Assembly: GCF_001546115.1 (NCBI RefSeq)
Contig: NZ_KQ955208.1
Span: forward strand, 465,344 to 529,343
Length of the DNA: 64,000 nucleotides
Source: Paracoccus aminovorans
GTDB lineage: Bacteria; Pseudomonadota; Alphaproteobacteria; Rhodobacterales; Rhodobacteraceae
Reading direction: 5' to 3'
Within the stretch, counting starts at the first letter, position 1; each line of letters begins with the position of its first letter. The position numbers were made by a program, and so were the translations under genes. This document shows positions 21,414 through 36,347 of this stretch, in pieces. The notes under the pieces are model-generated. The model did no database searches, was not told where the DNA came from, and worked only from the letters and a program-made list of their open reading frames with translations.

Positions 21414-23957
21414 ATGACCGTCACGCAATATCTCGCCGACTGGCGTCCCTATCCCTTCGCGATCGGCGAAACCCGGCTGGAATTCGACCTTGCGCCGCGC
21501 GCCACGCGGGTGCGCTCGCAGATCGACTTCCGCCGCAGCGGACCGGGCGACCTGGTGCTGGACGGCGCCGGGCTGAAGACCCTGTCGCTGGCCATGGACG
21601 GCAAGCCGCTGGACCTCGGCCTGGCCGGCGCGGATCGCCTGGTCATCCCCGCGGCCGACCTGCCCGATGCCTTCACCTTCGAGGCCGAGGTCGAGATCGA
21701 CCCCGAGGCGAATACCGCGCTGGAGGGGCTCTATCTCTCGGGCGGCATGTTCTGCACGCAATGCGAGGCCGAGGGCTTTCGCCACATCACCTGGTATCCC
21801 GACCGCCCCGACGTGATGGCGCCCTTCTGCGTCACCATCACCTCGGACCAGCCGGTGCTCTTGTCGAACGGCAACCCGGCCGAACAGGCGCCGGGCCAGG
21901 CCGTCTGGCACGATCCCTGGCCGAAGCCGGCCTATCTGTTCGCGCTGGTCGCGGGCGACCTGCGCGCGATCTCGGACAGCTTCACCACAATGTCGGGCCG
22001 CAAGGTCGCCCTGAACGTCTGGGTGCGCCCGGGCGACGAGGGGCGCGCGGGCTATGCCATGGAAAGCCTGATCCGCTCGATGCGCTGGGACGAACAGGCC
22101 TATGGCCGCGAATACGATCTCGACGTGTTCAACATCGTTGCCGTGGACGATTTCAACATGGGCGCGATGGAGAACAAGGGGCTGAACATCTTCAACTCCA
22201 AGCTGGTGCTGGCGACGGCCGAGACCGCGACCGATGGCGACTATGAGCGCATCGAGGGCGTGATCGGCCATGAATATTTCCACAACTGGACCGGCAATCG
22301 CATCACCTGCCGCGACTGGTTCCAGCTGTGCCTGAAAGAGGGGCTGACGGTGTTCCGCGACCAGCAGTTCACCAGCGCCCTGCGCTCGGCCGCGGTCAAG
22401 CGCATCCAGGACGTGCAAACCCTGCGCGCGCGTCAGTTCCGCGAGGATGCCGGCCCGCTGTCGCACCCGCCGCGCCCGGATCACTACCAGGAAATCAACA
22501 ATTTCTACACCGCCACGGTCTATGAAAAGGGCGCCGAGGTCATCGGCATGCTCAAGCGGCTGGTCGGGGACCAAGGTTATGCAGCGGCGCTGGACCTCTA
22601 TTTCGCCCGCCACGACGGCCAGGCCTGCACCATCGAGGACTGGATCAAGGTCTTCGAGGATGCCACCGGGCGCGGGCTCACGCAGTTCAAGCGCTGGTAT
22701 ACCGACGCCGGCACGCCGCGCCTGACGCTCTCCGAGGACTGGCAGGACGGCGCGCTGACCCTGAACTTCCGGCAGGAAACCGCGCCGACGCCGGGCCAGC
22801 CGCAGAAGCCGCCGCGCGTCATCCCCATCGCCGTCGGCCTGATCGGCCCGAACGGCGACGAGGTGCTGCCGACCACGGTGCTGGAGATGACCGAAGCCGC
22901 GCAGAGCTTCCGCTTCGACGGCTTGGGCGCGCGGCCGGTGGTCTCGCTTTTGCGCGGCTTCTCGGCCCCGGTGACGATCGCGCGCGAGATCACGGCGGAG
23001 GAGCAGGCGCTGCTGCTGGCCCATGACACCGACCCCTACGCGCGCTGGCAGGCCGGGCACGACCTGGCGCTGGACGCGCTGATCGCCGCGGCGCAAGGGG
23101 CGCAGGCCGGTGCCGGCTTCAGCCGCGCGCTCGCCGGGCTCTTGGACGATGCCGAGGCCGACCCGGCCTTCGCCGCCCTGTGCCTGGCGCTGCCGGGCGA
23201 GGAAGAGATCGCCACCACCATCGCCGCCCGCGGCGCCACCCCCGACCCCGACGCGATCCACGCCGCGCGCGAGGCGCTGGCCCGCGACATCGCCGCCGCG
23301 CATGAACCCGCGCTGGCCCGGCTTTACGAGGCGATGGCCGATGCCGGCCCCTATCGCCCGGATGCCGAGGGCGCGGCCCGGCGCAGCCTGCGCCTCGCCT
23401 GCCTGGGTTATCTCAACCGCCTCGACACCGGCGCCCGGGCCGAGGCGCTGTTCGACGCGGCCGGGAACATGACCGAGCGGCAGGGCGCGCTGGAAAGCCT
23501 GATCGCCGCCGGCCGCGACAGCCGGGCGCTGGCCGATTTCGCGCGGGAATTCGCCGAAAACCGGCTGGTGATGGACAAGTGGTTCATGGTCCAGCCGCTG
23601 CGCGCCGCGCCCGGTCGGGCGGTGGCGCGGGCGCGGGAACTGGCGGCGCGGCCGGATTTCGACTGGAAGAACCCGAACCGCTTCCGCGCGCTGATTGGCG
23701 GGTTGACCGCGAACCACGCCGCCTTCCACGCGGCGGACGGCTCGGGCTATGACTTCGTCGCGGAATGGCTGATGCGGCTCGACCCGGTGAACCCGCAGAC
23801 CACCGCGCGCATGTCCACGGCCTTCGAGACCATCGCGCGCTACGACGCCGCCCGCCAGGCCCATGCCCGCGCCGCGCTGGAACGCATCGCCGCCCGGGAC
23901 GGGCTGTCGCGCAATACCAGCGAGATGGTTACGCGCATCCTTGCCGGTCTGGCATGA
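21414..23957 (+). CDS. pepN: aminopeptidase N
   Basis: Cytoplasmic M1-family zinc metallopeptidase that removes N-terminal residues from peptides; 847 residues, close to E. coli PepN. The exopeptidase motif GAMEN is at 250-254 and the zinc site HEYFH at 286-290 with the distal Glu supplied by CLKEGLTVFRDQQF. The C-terminal superhelical domain is present to the end (GLSRNTSEMVTRILAGLA). The ATG at 21414 gives the expected short N-terminus. Its stop overlaps the start of the acyltransferase gene by four bases (ATGA). Confidence 0.97.
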   Translation: MTVTQYLADWRPYPFAIGETRLEFDLAPRATRVRSQIDFRRSGPGDLVLDGAGLKTLSLAMDGKPLDLGLAGADRLVIPAADLPDAFTFEAEVEIDPEANTALEGLYLSGGMFCTQCEAEGFRHITWYPDRPDVMAPFCVTITSDQPVLLSNGNPAEQAPGQAVWHDPWPKPAYLFALVAGDLRAISDSFTTMSGRKVALNVWVRPGDEGRAGYAMESLIRSMRWDEQAYGREYDLDVFNIVAVDDFNMGAMENKGLNIFNSKLVLATAETATDGDYERIEGVIGHEYFHNWTGNRITCRDWFQLCLKEGLTVFRDQQFTSALRSAAVKRIQDVQTLRARQFREDAGPLSHPPRPDHYQEINNFYTATVYEKGAEVIGMLKRLVGDQGYAAALDLYFARHDGQACTIEDWIKVFEDATGRGLTQFKRWYTDAGTPRLTLSEDWQDGALTLNFRQETAPTPGQPQKPPRVIPIAVGLIGPNGDEVLPTTVLEMTEAAQSFRFDGLGARPVVSLLRGFSAPVTIAREITAEEQALLLAHDTDPYARWQAGHDLALDALIAAAQGAQAGAGFSRALAGLLDDAEADPAFAALCLALPGEEEIATTIAARGATPDPDAIHAAREALARDIAAAHEPALARLYEAMADAGPYRPDAEGAARRSLRLACLGYLNRLDTGARAEALFDAAGNMTERQGALESLIAAGRDSRALADFAREFAENRLVMDKWFMVQPLRAAPGRAVARARELAARPDFDWKNPNRFRALIGGLTANHAAFHAADGSGYDFVAEWLMRLDPVNPQTTARMSTAFETIARYDAARQAHARAALERIAARDGLSRNTSEMVTRILAGLA

Positions 23958-24916
23958 GCGCGGACGAACCGCTCTTGCGGGCATCCGGAGCGCACGGCAA
24001 TACTGCCGGCATGGATGCCCGCGAGGACATGACCCAACGCCTTGATCCGCTGATCGCCGAGCGGGCGCCATGGCTTTTTTCCGGCCGCTGGCATCACGCC
24101 GCGGCGCGCCGGGCGCTGATGTGGCTCTTGCGCTATCCGCGCACGCTGGATCTCGCCGCCGAATATCGCGACCTGCCCACCGACGAGATCATGCGCCGGC
24201 TGGCGACGCTGATCGTGCGCGACCTGCAGGTCGAGGGGCTGGAGCAGATCCCCGCCACCGGCCCGGCGCTGATCGTGTCGAACCACCCGACCGGCATCGC
24301 CGACGGCATCGTGCTGAACGCGGTGATCGCGGCGGTGCGCGACGACCTGTTCATCTATGCCAACCACGACATCCTGCGCATCCTGCCGCAGTTCGAAAGC
24401 CTGGTGGCGCCGGTCGAATGGCGGATCGACAAGCGCAGCCACGCCAAGACCCGGGCGACGATGGACTATACCCGCGCGGCGCTTGAAAGGGGCCGCATCG
24501 GGCTGATCTTCCCCTCGGGCCGGCTGGCGAAGCGCCGCGGCTTGCAGCTGGACGAACGGCCCTGGATGGCCAGCGCGGCGATGATCGCGCGGAAGTTCGA
24601 CGTGCCGGTGATTCCGCTGCGCATCCGGGCGCGCAATTCGGCGCTGTTCTACCTGCTCGACGCGATCCACCCGACCTTGCGCGACGTGACGCTGTTCAAC
24701 GAGGTGCTGAACAAGGCCGGCCAGCCCTTCCGCGTCACCGTCGGCGCGCCGATCCTGCCCGCCACCCTGCCCAGCCGCAGCGAGGACAGCATCGCCGCCC
24801 TGCGCGACGCCGTGCTGGCCCTGCCCGCCCCGGGCGCCGGTGCCGCGCGGCTGTCGCAGCTGCGCCGGTTGTCGCAGGGCCGGCATGCGCTGGTCAAGGC
24901 GCGGCCGATCGACTAA
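23954..24916 (+). CDS. 1-acylglycerol-3-phosphate acyltransferase-like protein (PlsC domain)
   Basis: Lysophospholipid acyltransferase-family protein of 320 residues. Block I of the LPLAT fold is modified to NHPTGIADG (NHxxxxxD), and block III reads IFPSGRLAKRRG, close to the FPEGT motif. There is no obvious membrane helix in the N-terminus. The start at 23954 overlaps the pepN stop (ATGA), suggesting coupling; an internal ATG at 24011 is an alternative. The altered blocks suggest a glycerolipid or ornithine-lipid type acyltransferase rather than the main PlsC; substrate unknown. Confidence 0.8.
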   Translation: MSADEPLLRASGAHGNTAGMDAREDMTQRLDPLIAERAPWLFSGRWHHAAARRALMWLLRYPRTLDLAAEYRDLPTDEIMRRLATLIVRDLQVEGLEQIPATGPALIVSNHPTGIADGIVLNAVIAAVRDDLFIYANHDILRILPQFESLVAPVEWRIDKRSHAKTRATMDYTRAALERGRIGLIFPSGRLAKRRGLQLDERPWMASAAMIARKFDVPVIPLRIRARNSALFYLLDAIHPTLRDVTLFNEVLNKAGQPFRVTVGAPILPATLPSRSEDSIAALRDAVLALPAPGAGAARLSQLRRLSQGRHALVKARPID

Positions 24917-24945
24917 GCGCAGTTCTCGCGGGCGTCGCCGTCGCA

Positions 24946-25016
24946 GGGTATTTTCAAAACGGAAAGAACAAGAAGCAAGCACCCCAGGCTTCAGACTTTC
25001 CGTTTTCCAAATACCC
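24946..25016. repeat. AAATACCC-type inverted repeat, bidirectional terminator
   Basis: Arms at 24946-24966 and 24996-25016 (21 bases) match with two mismatches; the unit reads CTTTCCGTTTTCCAAATACC on the plus strand of the right arm. It lies between the convergent acyltransferase and proB genes, as the copy at 11384 lies between other convergent genes. It can fold into a long hairpin and likely terminates both transcripts. Confidence 0.8.
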
Positions 25017-25060
25017 CGGCAAGGGCGACGTTCCGCTGCGGCGGCATGATACGCGGCGCG

Positions 25061-31262
<6,202 letters not shown>

Positions 31263-31284
31263 CCGACCGCGCAGAAACAAGGAA

Positions 31285-31310
31285 GGGCGGCCCGCAAGGC
31301 CGCCCTTTTT
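31285..31310 (+). terminator. intrinsic terminator of eno
   Basis: GGGCGGCC (31285-31292), loop CGCAA, GGCCGCCC (31298-31305) and TTTTT (31306-31310): a textbook rho-independent terminator 22 bases after the eno stop. Its last base touches the end of the convergent NDUFAF6-like gene. Confidence 0.9.
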
Positions 31311-32164
31311 CACACCCACCAGCGATGGGTCAGGGCAAAGCGGGTCAAGGCCAGCCGTTTGCGGAACTCCGACACCTGCGCCCCGGCCAGGGCCTCGATG
31401 CCGCGCGGCGCCGCCTCCAGCACCGCCTTTACCTGCGCGCCCGGAAACAGCACCGGCGCCAGCCCGCGCGGCACTGCGCGCCGCCCGGCCCGCGCCTCGG
31501 CCAGCTTCGCCCGCGCCATGCCGGCAATCTCGGCCAGCACCGGCGCCGAAGGCTCCCAAAGCCCCAGTCCCAGCCCCTGCAAGGCCGGCAGCGCGGCCAG
31601 CCAGGCCGCCAGCCCTGCCCCTTCGGCCTGCGCGGCGATCACGCCCGCCACCGGCCCCAGGCTTCTTTGCTCCCCCAATACCCCGCGGGGGTCCGGGGGC
31701 GCGAAGCCCCCGGCGCCAGCCCAGGCAGCGACAGCGGGTGTCGCCGCCTTCGGCCCATCGAGGGCCTCGGCCGCGAACAGGACCAGCGGCACCGCCGTTT
31801 CCCGCACATAAGCCGCGACCGCCTCCGGCCCCTCATGCGGCTCGCGCGCCGCATCGCGCCGGCGCGGCTCGGCCAGACCGGCAAAGGCACCGGCGCGGTC
31901 GCCCCAAGCCTCGGCCAGCGGCGTCAGCAGCTCATGCGACGGCCGCTGGCCCTGCCCGATCGCCTGCAGCCGCTCGATCCACCATTGCAGCCGCATCTCG
32001 GCGATCAGCGGCTCGTGCGAGGCCAGCGGCGCCCGCGCCAGCTCCAGGCTCAGCGCATAAAGCGTCAGCAGCTTCGGCCGCGCCTCGGCCGGGGCCAGCA
32101 GGCAGATGCCGAAACGCTCGTGATCATGGGCGCGCAGGCTTTCGGCGCAGGCGTCAAGGCTCAT
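31310..32164 (-). CDS. squalene/phytoene synthase-fold protein, NDUFAF6-like
   Basis: Protein of 284 residues in the squalene/phytoene synthase family, closest in pattern to NDUFAF6, the mitochondrial complex I assembly factor: HDHERFGICLLAP, then LIAEMRLQWWIERLQ (like LMRMQFW in the human protein) and the C-terminal LALTRFALTHRWWV. The two Asp-rich DxxxD motifs of true synthases are absent, so prenyl transfer is unlikely. About 19 residues in the middle (FAPPDPRGVLGEQRS region, bases 31662-31713) are encoded by an inserted dispersed repeat. Start overlaps the cimA stop (ATGA), so it is coupled to cimA. Confidence 0.8.
   Translation of the reverse strand: MSLDACAESLRAHDHERFGICLLAPAEARPKLLTLYALSLELARAPLASHEPLIAEMRLQWWIERLQAIGQGQRPSHELLTPLAEAWGDRAGAFAGLAEPRRRDAAREPHEGPEAVAAYVRETAVPLVLFAAEALDGPKAATPAVAAWAGAGGFAPPDPRGVLGEQRSLGPVAGVIAAQAEGAGLAAWLAALPALQGLGLGLWEPSAPVLAEIAGMARAKLAEARAGRRAVPRGLAPVLFPGAQVKAVLEAAPRGIEALAGAQVSEFRKRLALTRFALTHRWWV
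31662..31713. repeat. dispersed AAATACCC-type repeat inserted in frame in a coding gene
   Basis: CTTCTTTGCTCCCCCAATAC (31662 onward) is a diverged copy of the unit seen at 39726, 11424 and elsewhere, followed by a palindrome CCCCGCGGGG and a perfect hairpin CCGGGGGC-GCGAA-GCCCCCGG (31693-31713). It lies inside the NDUFAF6-like gene without breaking its frame. Confidence 0.75.
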
Positions 32165-33777
32165 GCCGGGACCACCCCGTCGCGGAGCAGCTTCCAGCGG
32201 ATCGCGTCGACCAGCGCCTCGAAACTGGCATCGACGATATTGGGCGAGACGCCGACCGTGGACCAGCGGTTGCCTTGGCCGTCGGCGCTGTCGATGATGA
32301 CCCGGGTCGCGGCATCGGTGCCGCCGCCGGTGATGCGGACGCGGAAGTCGACCAGATGCATGTCGTCGATGGCGGCCTGATAGGGCCCCAGATCCTTGGC
32401 GAGCGCCCGCCACAGCGCGTTGACCGGGCCGCGATCATGCCCTTCGCCGTCCATGCTTTCGCTGACCGAGAGCATGCGCGCGCCGCCGATCTCGACCACG
32501 ACCACCGCCTCGGAAACCGAGATGCGTTTTCCCAGCGCGTTCGTCCTGCGCTCGACGGTGACGCGATAGCGCTCGACGTCGAAGAAATGCTGCATCCGCC
32601 CCAATTCGGCCAGCGCCAGCAGCTCGAAACTGGCCTGGGCGCCGTCATAGGCATAGCCCTGATCCTCGCGCGCCTTGACCAGGTCCAGGATCCGCACCAG
32701 CGCCGGATCGTCGCGGGCGATCTCGATCCCGGCATCCGCCAGACGCGCACGCAGGTTCGACTGCCCGGCCTGGTTCGACATCGGGATCACCCGCGCATTG
32801 CCGACCGCCGCCGGGTCGATATGCTCATAGGTCGCCGGGTTCTTCAGGATGGCGCTGGCATGCAGCCCGGCCTTGTGGGCAAAGGCCGAGGTGCCGACAT
32901 AGGGCGCGGCACGCGCGGGCGCGCGGTTCAGGATCTCGTCGAGCCGGCGTGAGATCCGCGTCATCTCGGAAAGCCCCGCCAGCCCGGTCTCATAACCCGA
33001 GGCATAGGGCTCCTTCAGCAAGAGCGTCGGGATCAGCGTCGTCAGGCTGGCATTGCCGCAGCGCTCGCCGAGGCCGTTCAACGTGCCCTGGATCTGCCGC
33101 GCCCCGGCATCGACGGCGGCCAGCGTGCAGGCGACGGCGTTGCCGGTGTCGTCATGGGTGTGGATGCCCAGGCGCTCGCCCGGGATGCCCGCCGCGATCA
33201 CCGCCCGCGTGACCTGCCCCACGCGGTCGGGCAGCGTGCCGCCATTGGTGTCGCACAGCACCAGCCAGCGCGCGCCCGCCTCCAGCGCCACCCGCAGGCA
33301 GCGGGTCGCGTAATCCGCATCCTCGGCATGGCCGTCGAAGAAATGCTCGGCATCGAACAGCGCCTCGCGGCCTTGGGCCACCAGATGCGCGACCGAGGCG
33401 CGGATGTTCTCGAGGTTCTCCTCCAGCGTGATCCCCAACGCCTCGCGGACGTGAAAGGGATGGGTCTTGCCGACGATGCAGACCGCCGGCGTGCCCGCAT
33501 CCAGCACCGCCGCCAGCACGTCGTCGTTCTGGGCCGAGCGCCCGGCCCGCTTGGTCATGCCAAAGGCGGTCATGGTGGCGCGGGTCGCGGGTGCCGCGGC
33601 GAAGAAGTCGCTGTCGGTCGGATTGGCGCCGGGCCAGCCGCCCTCGATGTAATCGACGCCCAGGCTGTCCAGCATCAGGGCGATCTCGGCCTTCTCGGCG
33701 GCCGAGAACTGCACGCCCTGGGTCTGCTGCCCGTCGCGCAGCGTGGTGTCGTAGAGGTAAAGTCGCTCGCGCGGCAT
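32161..33777 (-). CDS. cimA: citramalate synthase
   Basis: Condenses pyruvate and acetyl-CoA to (R)-citramalate, opening a threonine-independent route to 2-ketobutyrate and isoleucine. The 538 residues are the long CimA form: LYDTTLRDGQQTQGVQFS with the first Arg-Asp catalytic pair, HTHDDTGNAVA with the metal-binding histidines, GTLNGLGERCGNASL, and a C-terminal LeuA-type allosteric domain. AAAGGGG lies eight bases ahead of the ATG. It is second in a cysS-cimA-NDUFAF6-like operon. Some annotations call this family 2-isopropylmalate synthase-like, but the opening motif and length favour CimA. Confidence 0.93.
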   Translation of the reverse strand: MPRERLYLYDTTLRDGQQTQGVQFSAAEKAEIALMLDSLGVDYIEGGWPGANPTDSDFFAAAPATRATMTAFGMTKRAGRSAQNDDVLAAVLDAGTPAVCIVGKTHPFHVREALGITLEENLENIRASVAHLVAQGREALFDAEHFFDGHAEDADYATRCLRVALEAGARWLVLCDTNGGTLPDRVGQVTRAVIAAGIPGERLGIHTHDDTGNAVACTLAAVDAGARQIQGTLNGLGERCGNASLTTLIPTLLLKEPYASGYETGLAGLSEMTRISRRLDEILNRAPARAAPYVGTSAFAHKAGLHASAILKNPATYEHIDPAAVGNARVIPMSNQAGQSNLRARLADAGIEIARDDPALVRILDLVKAREDQGYAYDGAQASFELLALAELGRMQHFFDVERYRVTVERRTNALGKRISVSEAVVVVEIGGARMLSVSESMDGEGHDRGPVNALWRALAKDLGPYQAAIDDMHLVDFRVRITGGGTDAATRVIIDSADGQGNRWSTVGVSPNIVDASFEALVDAIRWKLLRDGVVPA

Positions 33778-33810
33778 CGGGGCATTCCCCTTTCGGCTGG
33801 CTGGTTCGGA

Positions 33811-35196
33811 TTATTGCGGCAGGCGGGCGGGATCGAAGCCGGCGCCGGGCAGAAGCTCGGTGCCGTCCTTGGTCATGCGGATCTCGACCCCGGCCTCGGC
33901 CAGCTGGCGCTTGAGCGCATCGACGGCCGAGAAATCCTTCTGCGCCTTGGCCTCGGCACGCAGGCTCTCCATCCGGGCGGCCAGGACCGAGAGGTCCGGC
34001 CCGCGCGCCCAATCGCCCAGCTCCTCGCCCAGCAGCCCCAGCAGTTGCGCCGAGGCCAAGAGCCCCGCCGCGTCGCCCTGCCCCGCCAGCTCGTGCAGCG
34101 CCGCGATCGCCCCCGCGGTATTGAGATCGTCGGCAAGCGCGGCGATGACGGCGGGGGCCGGGCTTGGCGCGGGGTCGATCCCCGCGACAAGCCCGCGCCA
34201 CTTGCGCAGGCTCGCCTCGGCCTCGCGCGCCTTCTCGGCCGTCCAGTCCATCGGCTTGCGGTAATGCGTGGACAGCAGCACGAAGCGGATCACCTCGCCC
34301 GGGATGCCCTGGTCCAGCAAATCGCGCACGGTGAAGAAATTGCCCAGGCTCTTGGACATCTTCCGGCCCTCGACCTGCAGCATCTCGTTATGCAGCCAGA
34401 CCCGGGCGAACTGCCCGTGCGGATGCGCGCAGCAGCTCTGCGCGATCTCGTTCTCGTGATGCGGGAATTGCAGGTCGATGCCGCCGGCATGGATGTCGAA
34501 GCTCTCGCCCAAAAGCTCGTAGGACATGGCCGAGCATTCGATATGCCAGCCCGGCCGGCCGCGGCCCCAGGGGCTGTCCCAGCCCGGCAGGTCACCGTCC
34601 GAGGGCTTCCACAGCACGAAGTCCATCGGGTCTTCCTTGAAGGGCGCGACCTCGACCCGCGCCCCGGCGATCATGTCGTCGACCGAGCGGCCCGAGAGCT
34701 TGCCGTAATCGGCATAACTCCGCACCCGGAACAGCACATGGCCGTCCCTGGCATAGGCATGGCCGCTTTCGATCAGCTGGCCGATCATGCGCTGCATCTG
34801 GTCGATGTAGTCGGTGGCGCGCGGCTCGTGATCCGGGCGCGCGGCCCCCAGCGCATCCATGTCGGCGTGATACCAGCCGATGGTCTCCGCGGTGCGCTGG
34901 CGGATCAGCTCCTCCAGCGTGCCCGGCGCGCCGGCTTCCTTGCGGGCCAGCGCGGCCGCGTTGATCTTGTCGTCCACGTCGGTGAAATTGCGCACATAGG
35001 TCACATGCTCCGGGCCATAGACATGGCGCAGCAGCCGCACCAGCACGTCGATCACCACCACCGGCCGGGCATTGCCCAGATGCGCGCGGTCATAGACCGT
35101 CGGGCCGCACAGATACAGCCGCACGTTCTGCGGGTCCAGCGGCTGGAAATCCTCTTTCCGGCGCGTCTTCGTATTCGTCAGCCTGATCTCGACCAT
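33811..35196 (-). CDS. cysS: cysteinyl-tRNA synthetase
   Basis: Class I aminoacyl-tRNA synthetase, 461 residues. It has the HIGH-like block [12 protein letters not shown], zinc ligands in [19 protein letters not shown] and FPHHENE, and the KMSKS loop [10 protein letters not shown]. The C-terminal anticodon-binding domain is present ([19 protein letters not shown]). AAAGGGG lies ahead of the ATG at 35196. The gap to cimA is 33 bases with no terminator. The spacer upstream (35197-35352) is shared with the divergent YjbR gene and shows no T-box-like leader. Confidence 0.97.
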   Translation of the reverse strand: MVEIRLTNTKTRRKEDFQPLDPQNVRLYLCGPTVYDRAHLGNARPVVVIDVLVRLLRHVYGPEHVTYVRNFTDVDDKINAAALARKEAGAPGTLEELIRQRTAETIGWYHADMDALGAARPDHEPRATDYIDQMQRMIGQLIESGHAYARDGHVLFRVRSYADYGKLSGRSVDDMIAGARVEVAPFKEDPMDFVLWKPSDGDLPGWDSPWGRGRPGWHIECSAMSYELLGESFDIHAGGIDLQFPHHENEIAQSCCAHPHGQFARVWLHNEMLQVEGRKMSKSLGNFFTVRDLLDQGIPGEVIRFVLLSTHYRKPMDWTAEKAREAEASLRKWRGLVAGIDPAPSPAPAVIAALADDLNTAGAIAALHELAGQGDAAGLLASAQLLGLLGEELGDWARGPDLSVLAARMESLRAEAKAQKDFSAVDALKRQLAEAGVEIRMTKDGTELLPGAGFDPARLPQ

Positions 35197-35352
35197 GACT
35201 TCCCCTTTGCGGGCGTCATCCGGTCAATCTGGAACCGCCCGCCTGAAATTTCAGCCGGTAATGATGCAGCGGAGGGCGGCGGTTCTCACCTTCATGCGCC
35301 TGCCTTAACGCATTGTCTTGCCTCTGCCAAGAGAGGCTGCGACACTCGCGCC

Positions 35353-35694
35353 ATGAGCCGCGAACTGGTGAACGAGATCTGCGCCGCCCAGCCCGGGGCC
35401 GAGTGGTCGGACCCCTGGGGCGGTGGCCATGATTGCTGGAAGATCGGCGGCAAGAGCTTTGCCGTGACCGGCGCCACCAACGGTCTGGTCTCGGTCAAGA
35501 CCGACAGCGCCGAGACGGCACGCTTCCTGATCGAGACCGGCGTGGCCGAACGCGCGGCCTATCTGCATGCAAGCTGGGTGGCCCTGCCGCTGGATTCGGC
35601 GCCGGACGAGCTGGCGCATCGCATCCGCCATTCCTATCGGCTGGTGCGCGGCGCGCTGCCGAAAAAGACCCAAGCCACGTTGCCGCCGCTCTAG
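35353..35694 (+). CDS. MmcQ/YjbR-family protein
   Basis: Small cytoplasmic protein of 113 residues with the MmcQ/YjbR fold (CyaY-like alpha/beta, often listed as DNA-binding). Family landmarks are SDPWGGGHDCWKIGGKSFA near residue 20-40, a lysine-bearing VSVKTD strand, and the C-terminal region ELAHRIRHSYRLVRGALPKKTQ. It is divergent from cysS. The molecular function of the family is not established. Confidence 0.85.
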   Translation: MSRELVNEICAAQPGAEWSDPWGGGHDCWKIGGKSFAVTGATNGLVSVKTDSAETARFLIETGVAERAAYLHASWVALPLDSAPDELAHRIRHSYRLVRGALPKKTQATLPPL

Positions 35695-35782
35695 CCGTCG
35701 ACGGCCGGCCCCGCCCCTCGCGGATCGGGACCGGCCGCAAGCCGGGGACCGAGCGACTGGCCCCCGGTTCACGAGACCGGCG

Positions 35783-36250
35783 TCAGGCCGGCACTTGCGA
35801 GGCGAGCTGCTGCAACAGCGCGTCCATCTGCTTGCAGAGCGCATCCTCGGTGGTGTTCTTTTCCTTGGCGGCATCGGCCAGGGTGCGCTCGACCCCCATG
35901 GCCGAAACGGTGCCTTCCTTGCCCTTGGCCTCGGCCGCATCGCCCTTGGCGGTATCGCCTGCCGGGATCATTGCCAGAAGCTTGGTCTGGGTCTCGACCG
36001 CCTTGGCGTCGATATAGCCCTTGTCCTGGCAATAACCCAGCACGCCCAGCTGGTTGCGGGCGCTTTCATAGGCGGCGCCGCTGTCCTGCGCGGCCGGGGC
36101 CGGCGCGGTGGCGGCCGGGGCTTCGGCCGTGGCCGCGGGGGCCGGGGTGGTGGGGGTCGCCGCCTCTTGCGCCAGGGCGCCGGCGGAAAGGCCGGCCACG
36201 GTCAGGGCCGACAACAGGGCCACGCGGAATGTTGCGGAACGTGCGATCAT
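35783..36250 (-). CDS. hypothetical secreted protein, Ala/Pro-rich N-terminus
   Basis: Unrecognised exported protein of 155 residues. A signal peptide (VALLSALTVAGLSAGALA, cleavage before QEA) is followed by a disordered Ala/Pro/Thr stretch of about 25 residues and a compact domain of about 90 residues with two cysteines (LGYCQDKGYID and DALCKQMD) that could form a disulfide in the periplasm. GGAG is found six bases ahead of ATG 36250. No neighbours suggest a function; it is flanked by the YjbR gene and the ABC transporter operon, each with its own spacer. Confidence 0.7.
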   Translation of the reverse strand: MIARSATFRVALLSALTVAGLSAGALAQEAATPTTPAPAATAEAPAATAPAPAAQDSGAAYESARNQLGVLGYCQDKGYIDAKAVETQTKLLAMIPAGDTAKGDAAEAKGKEGTVSAMGVERTLADAAKEKNTTEDALCKQMDALLQQLASQVPA

Positions 36251-36347
36251 CTCGATCTCCGTCTGTTGCATTGTGCGGGGACTGTGGCATGGGCGGCGCC
36301 GGGCCGCAAACCGGCTCGGCGGAATGCCGCGGCCGGCGTCGGGCGTT

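Noticed and set aside
31310..32164. True squalene or phytoene synthase
   Set aside because: The Asp-rich substrate motifs are missing and the conserved blocks match NDUFAF6-type proteins; no carotenoid or hopanoid genes adjoin it.
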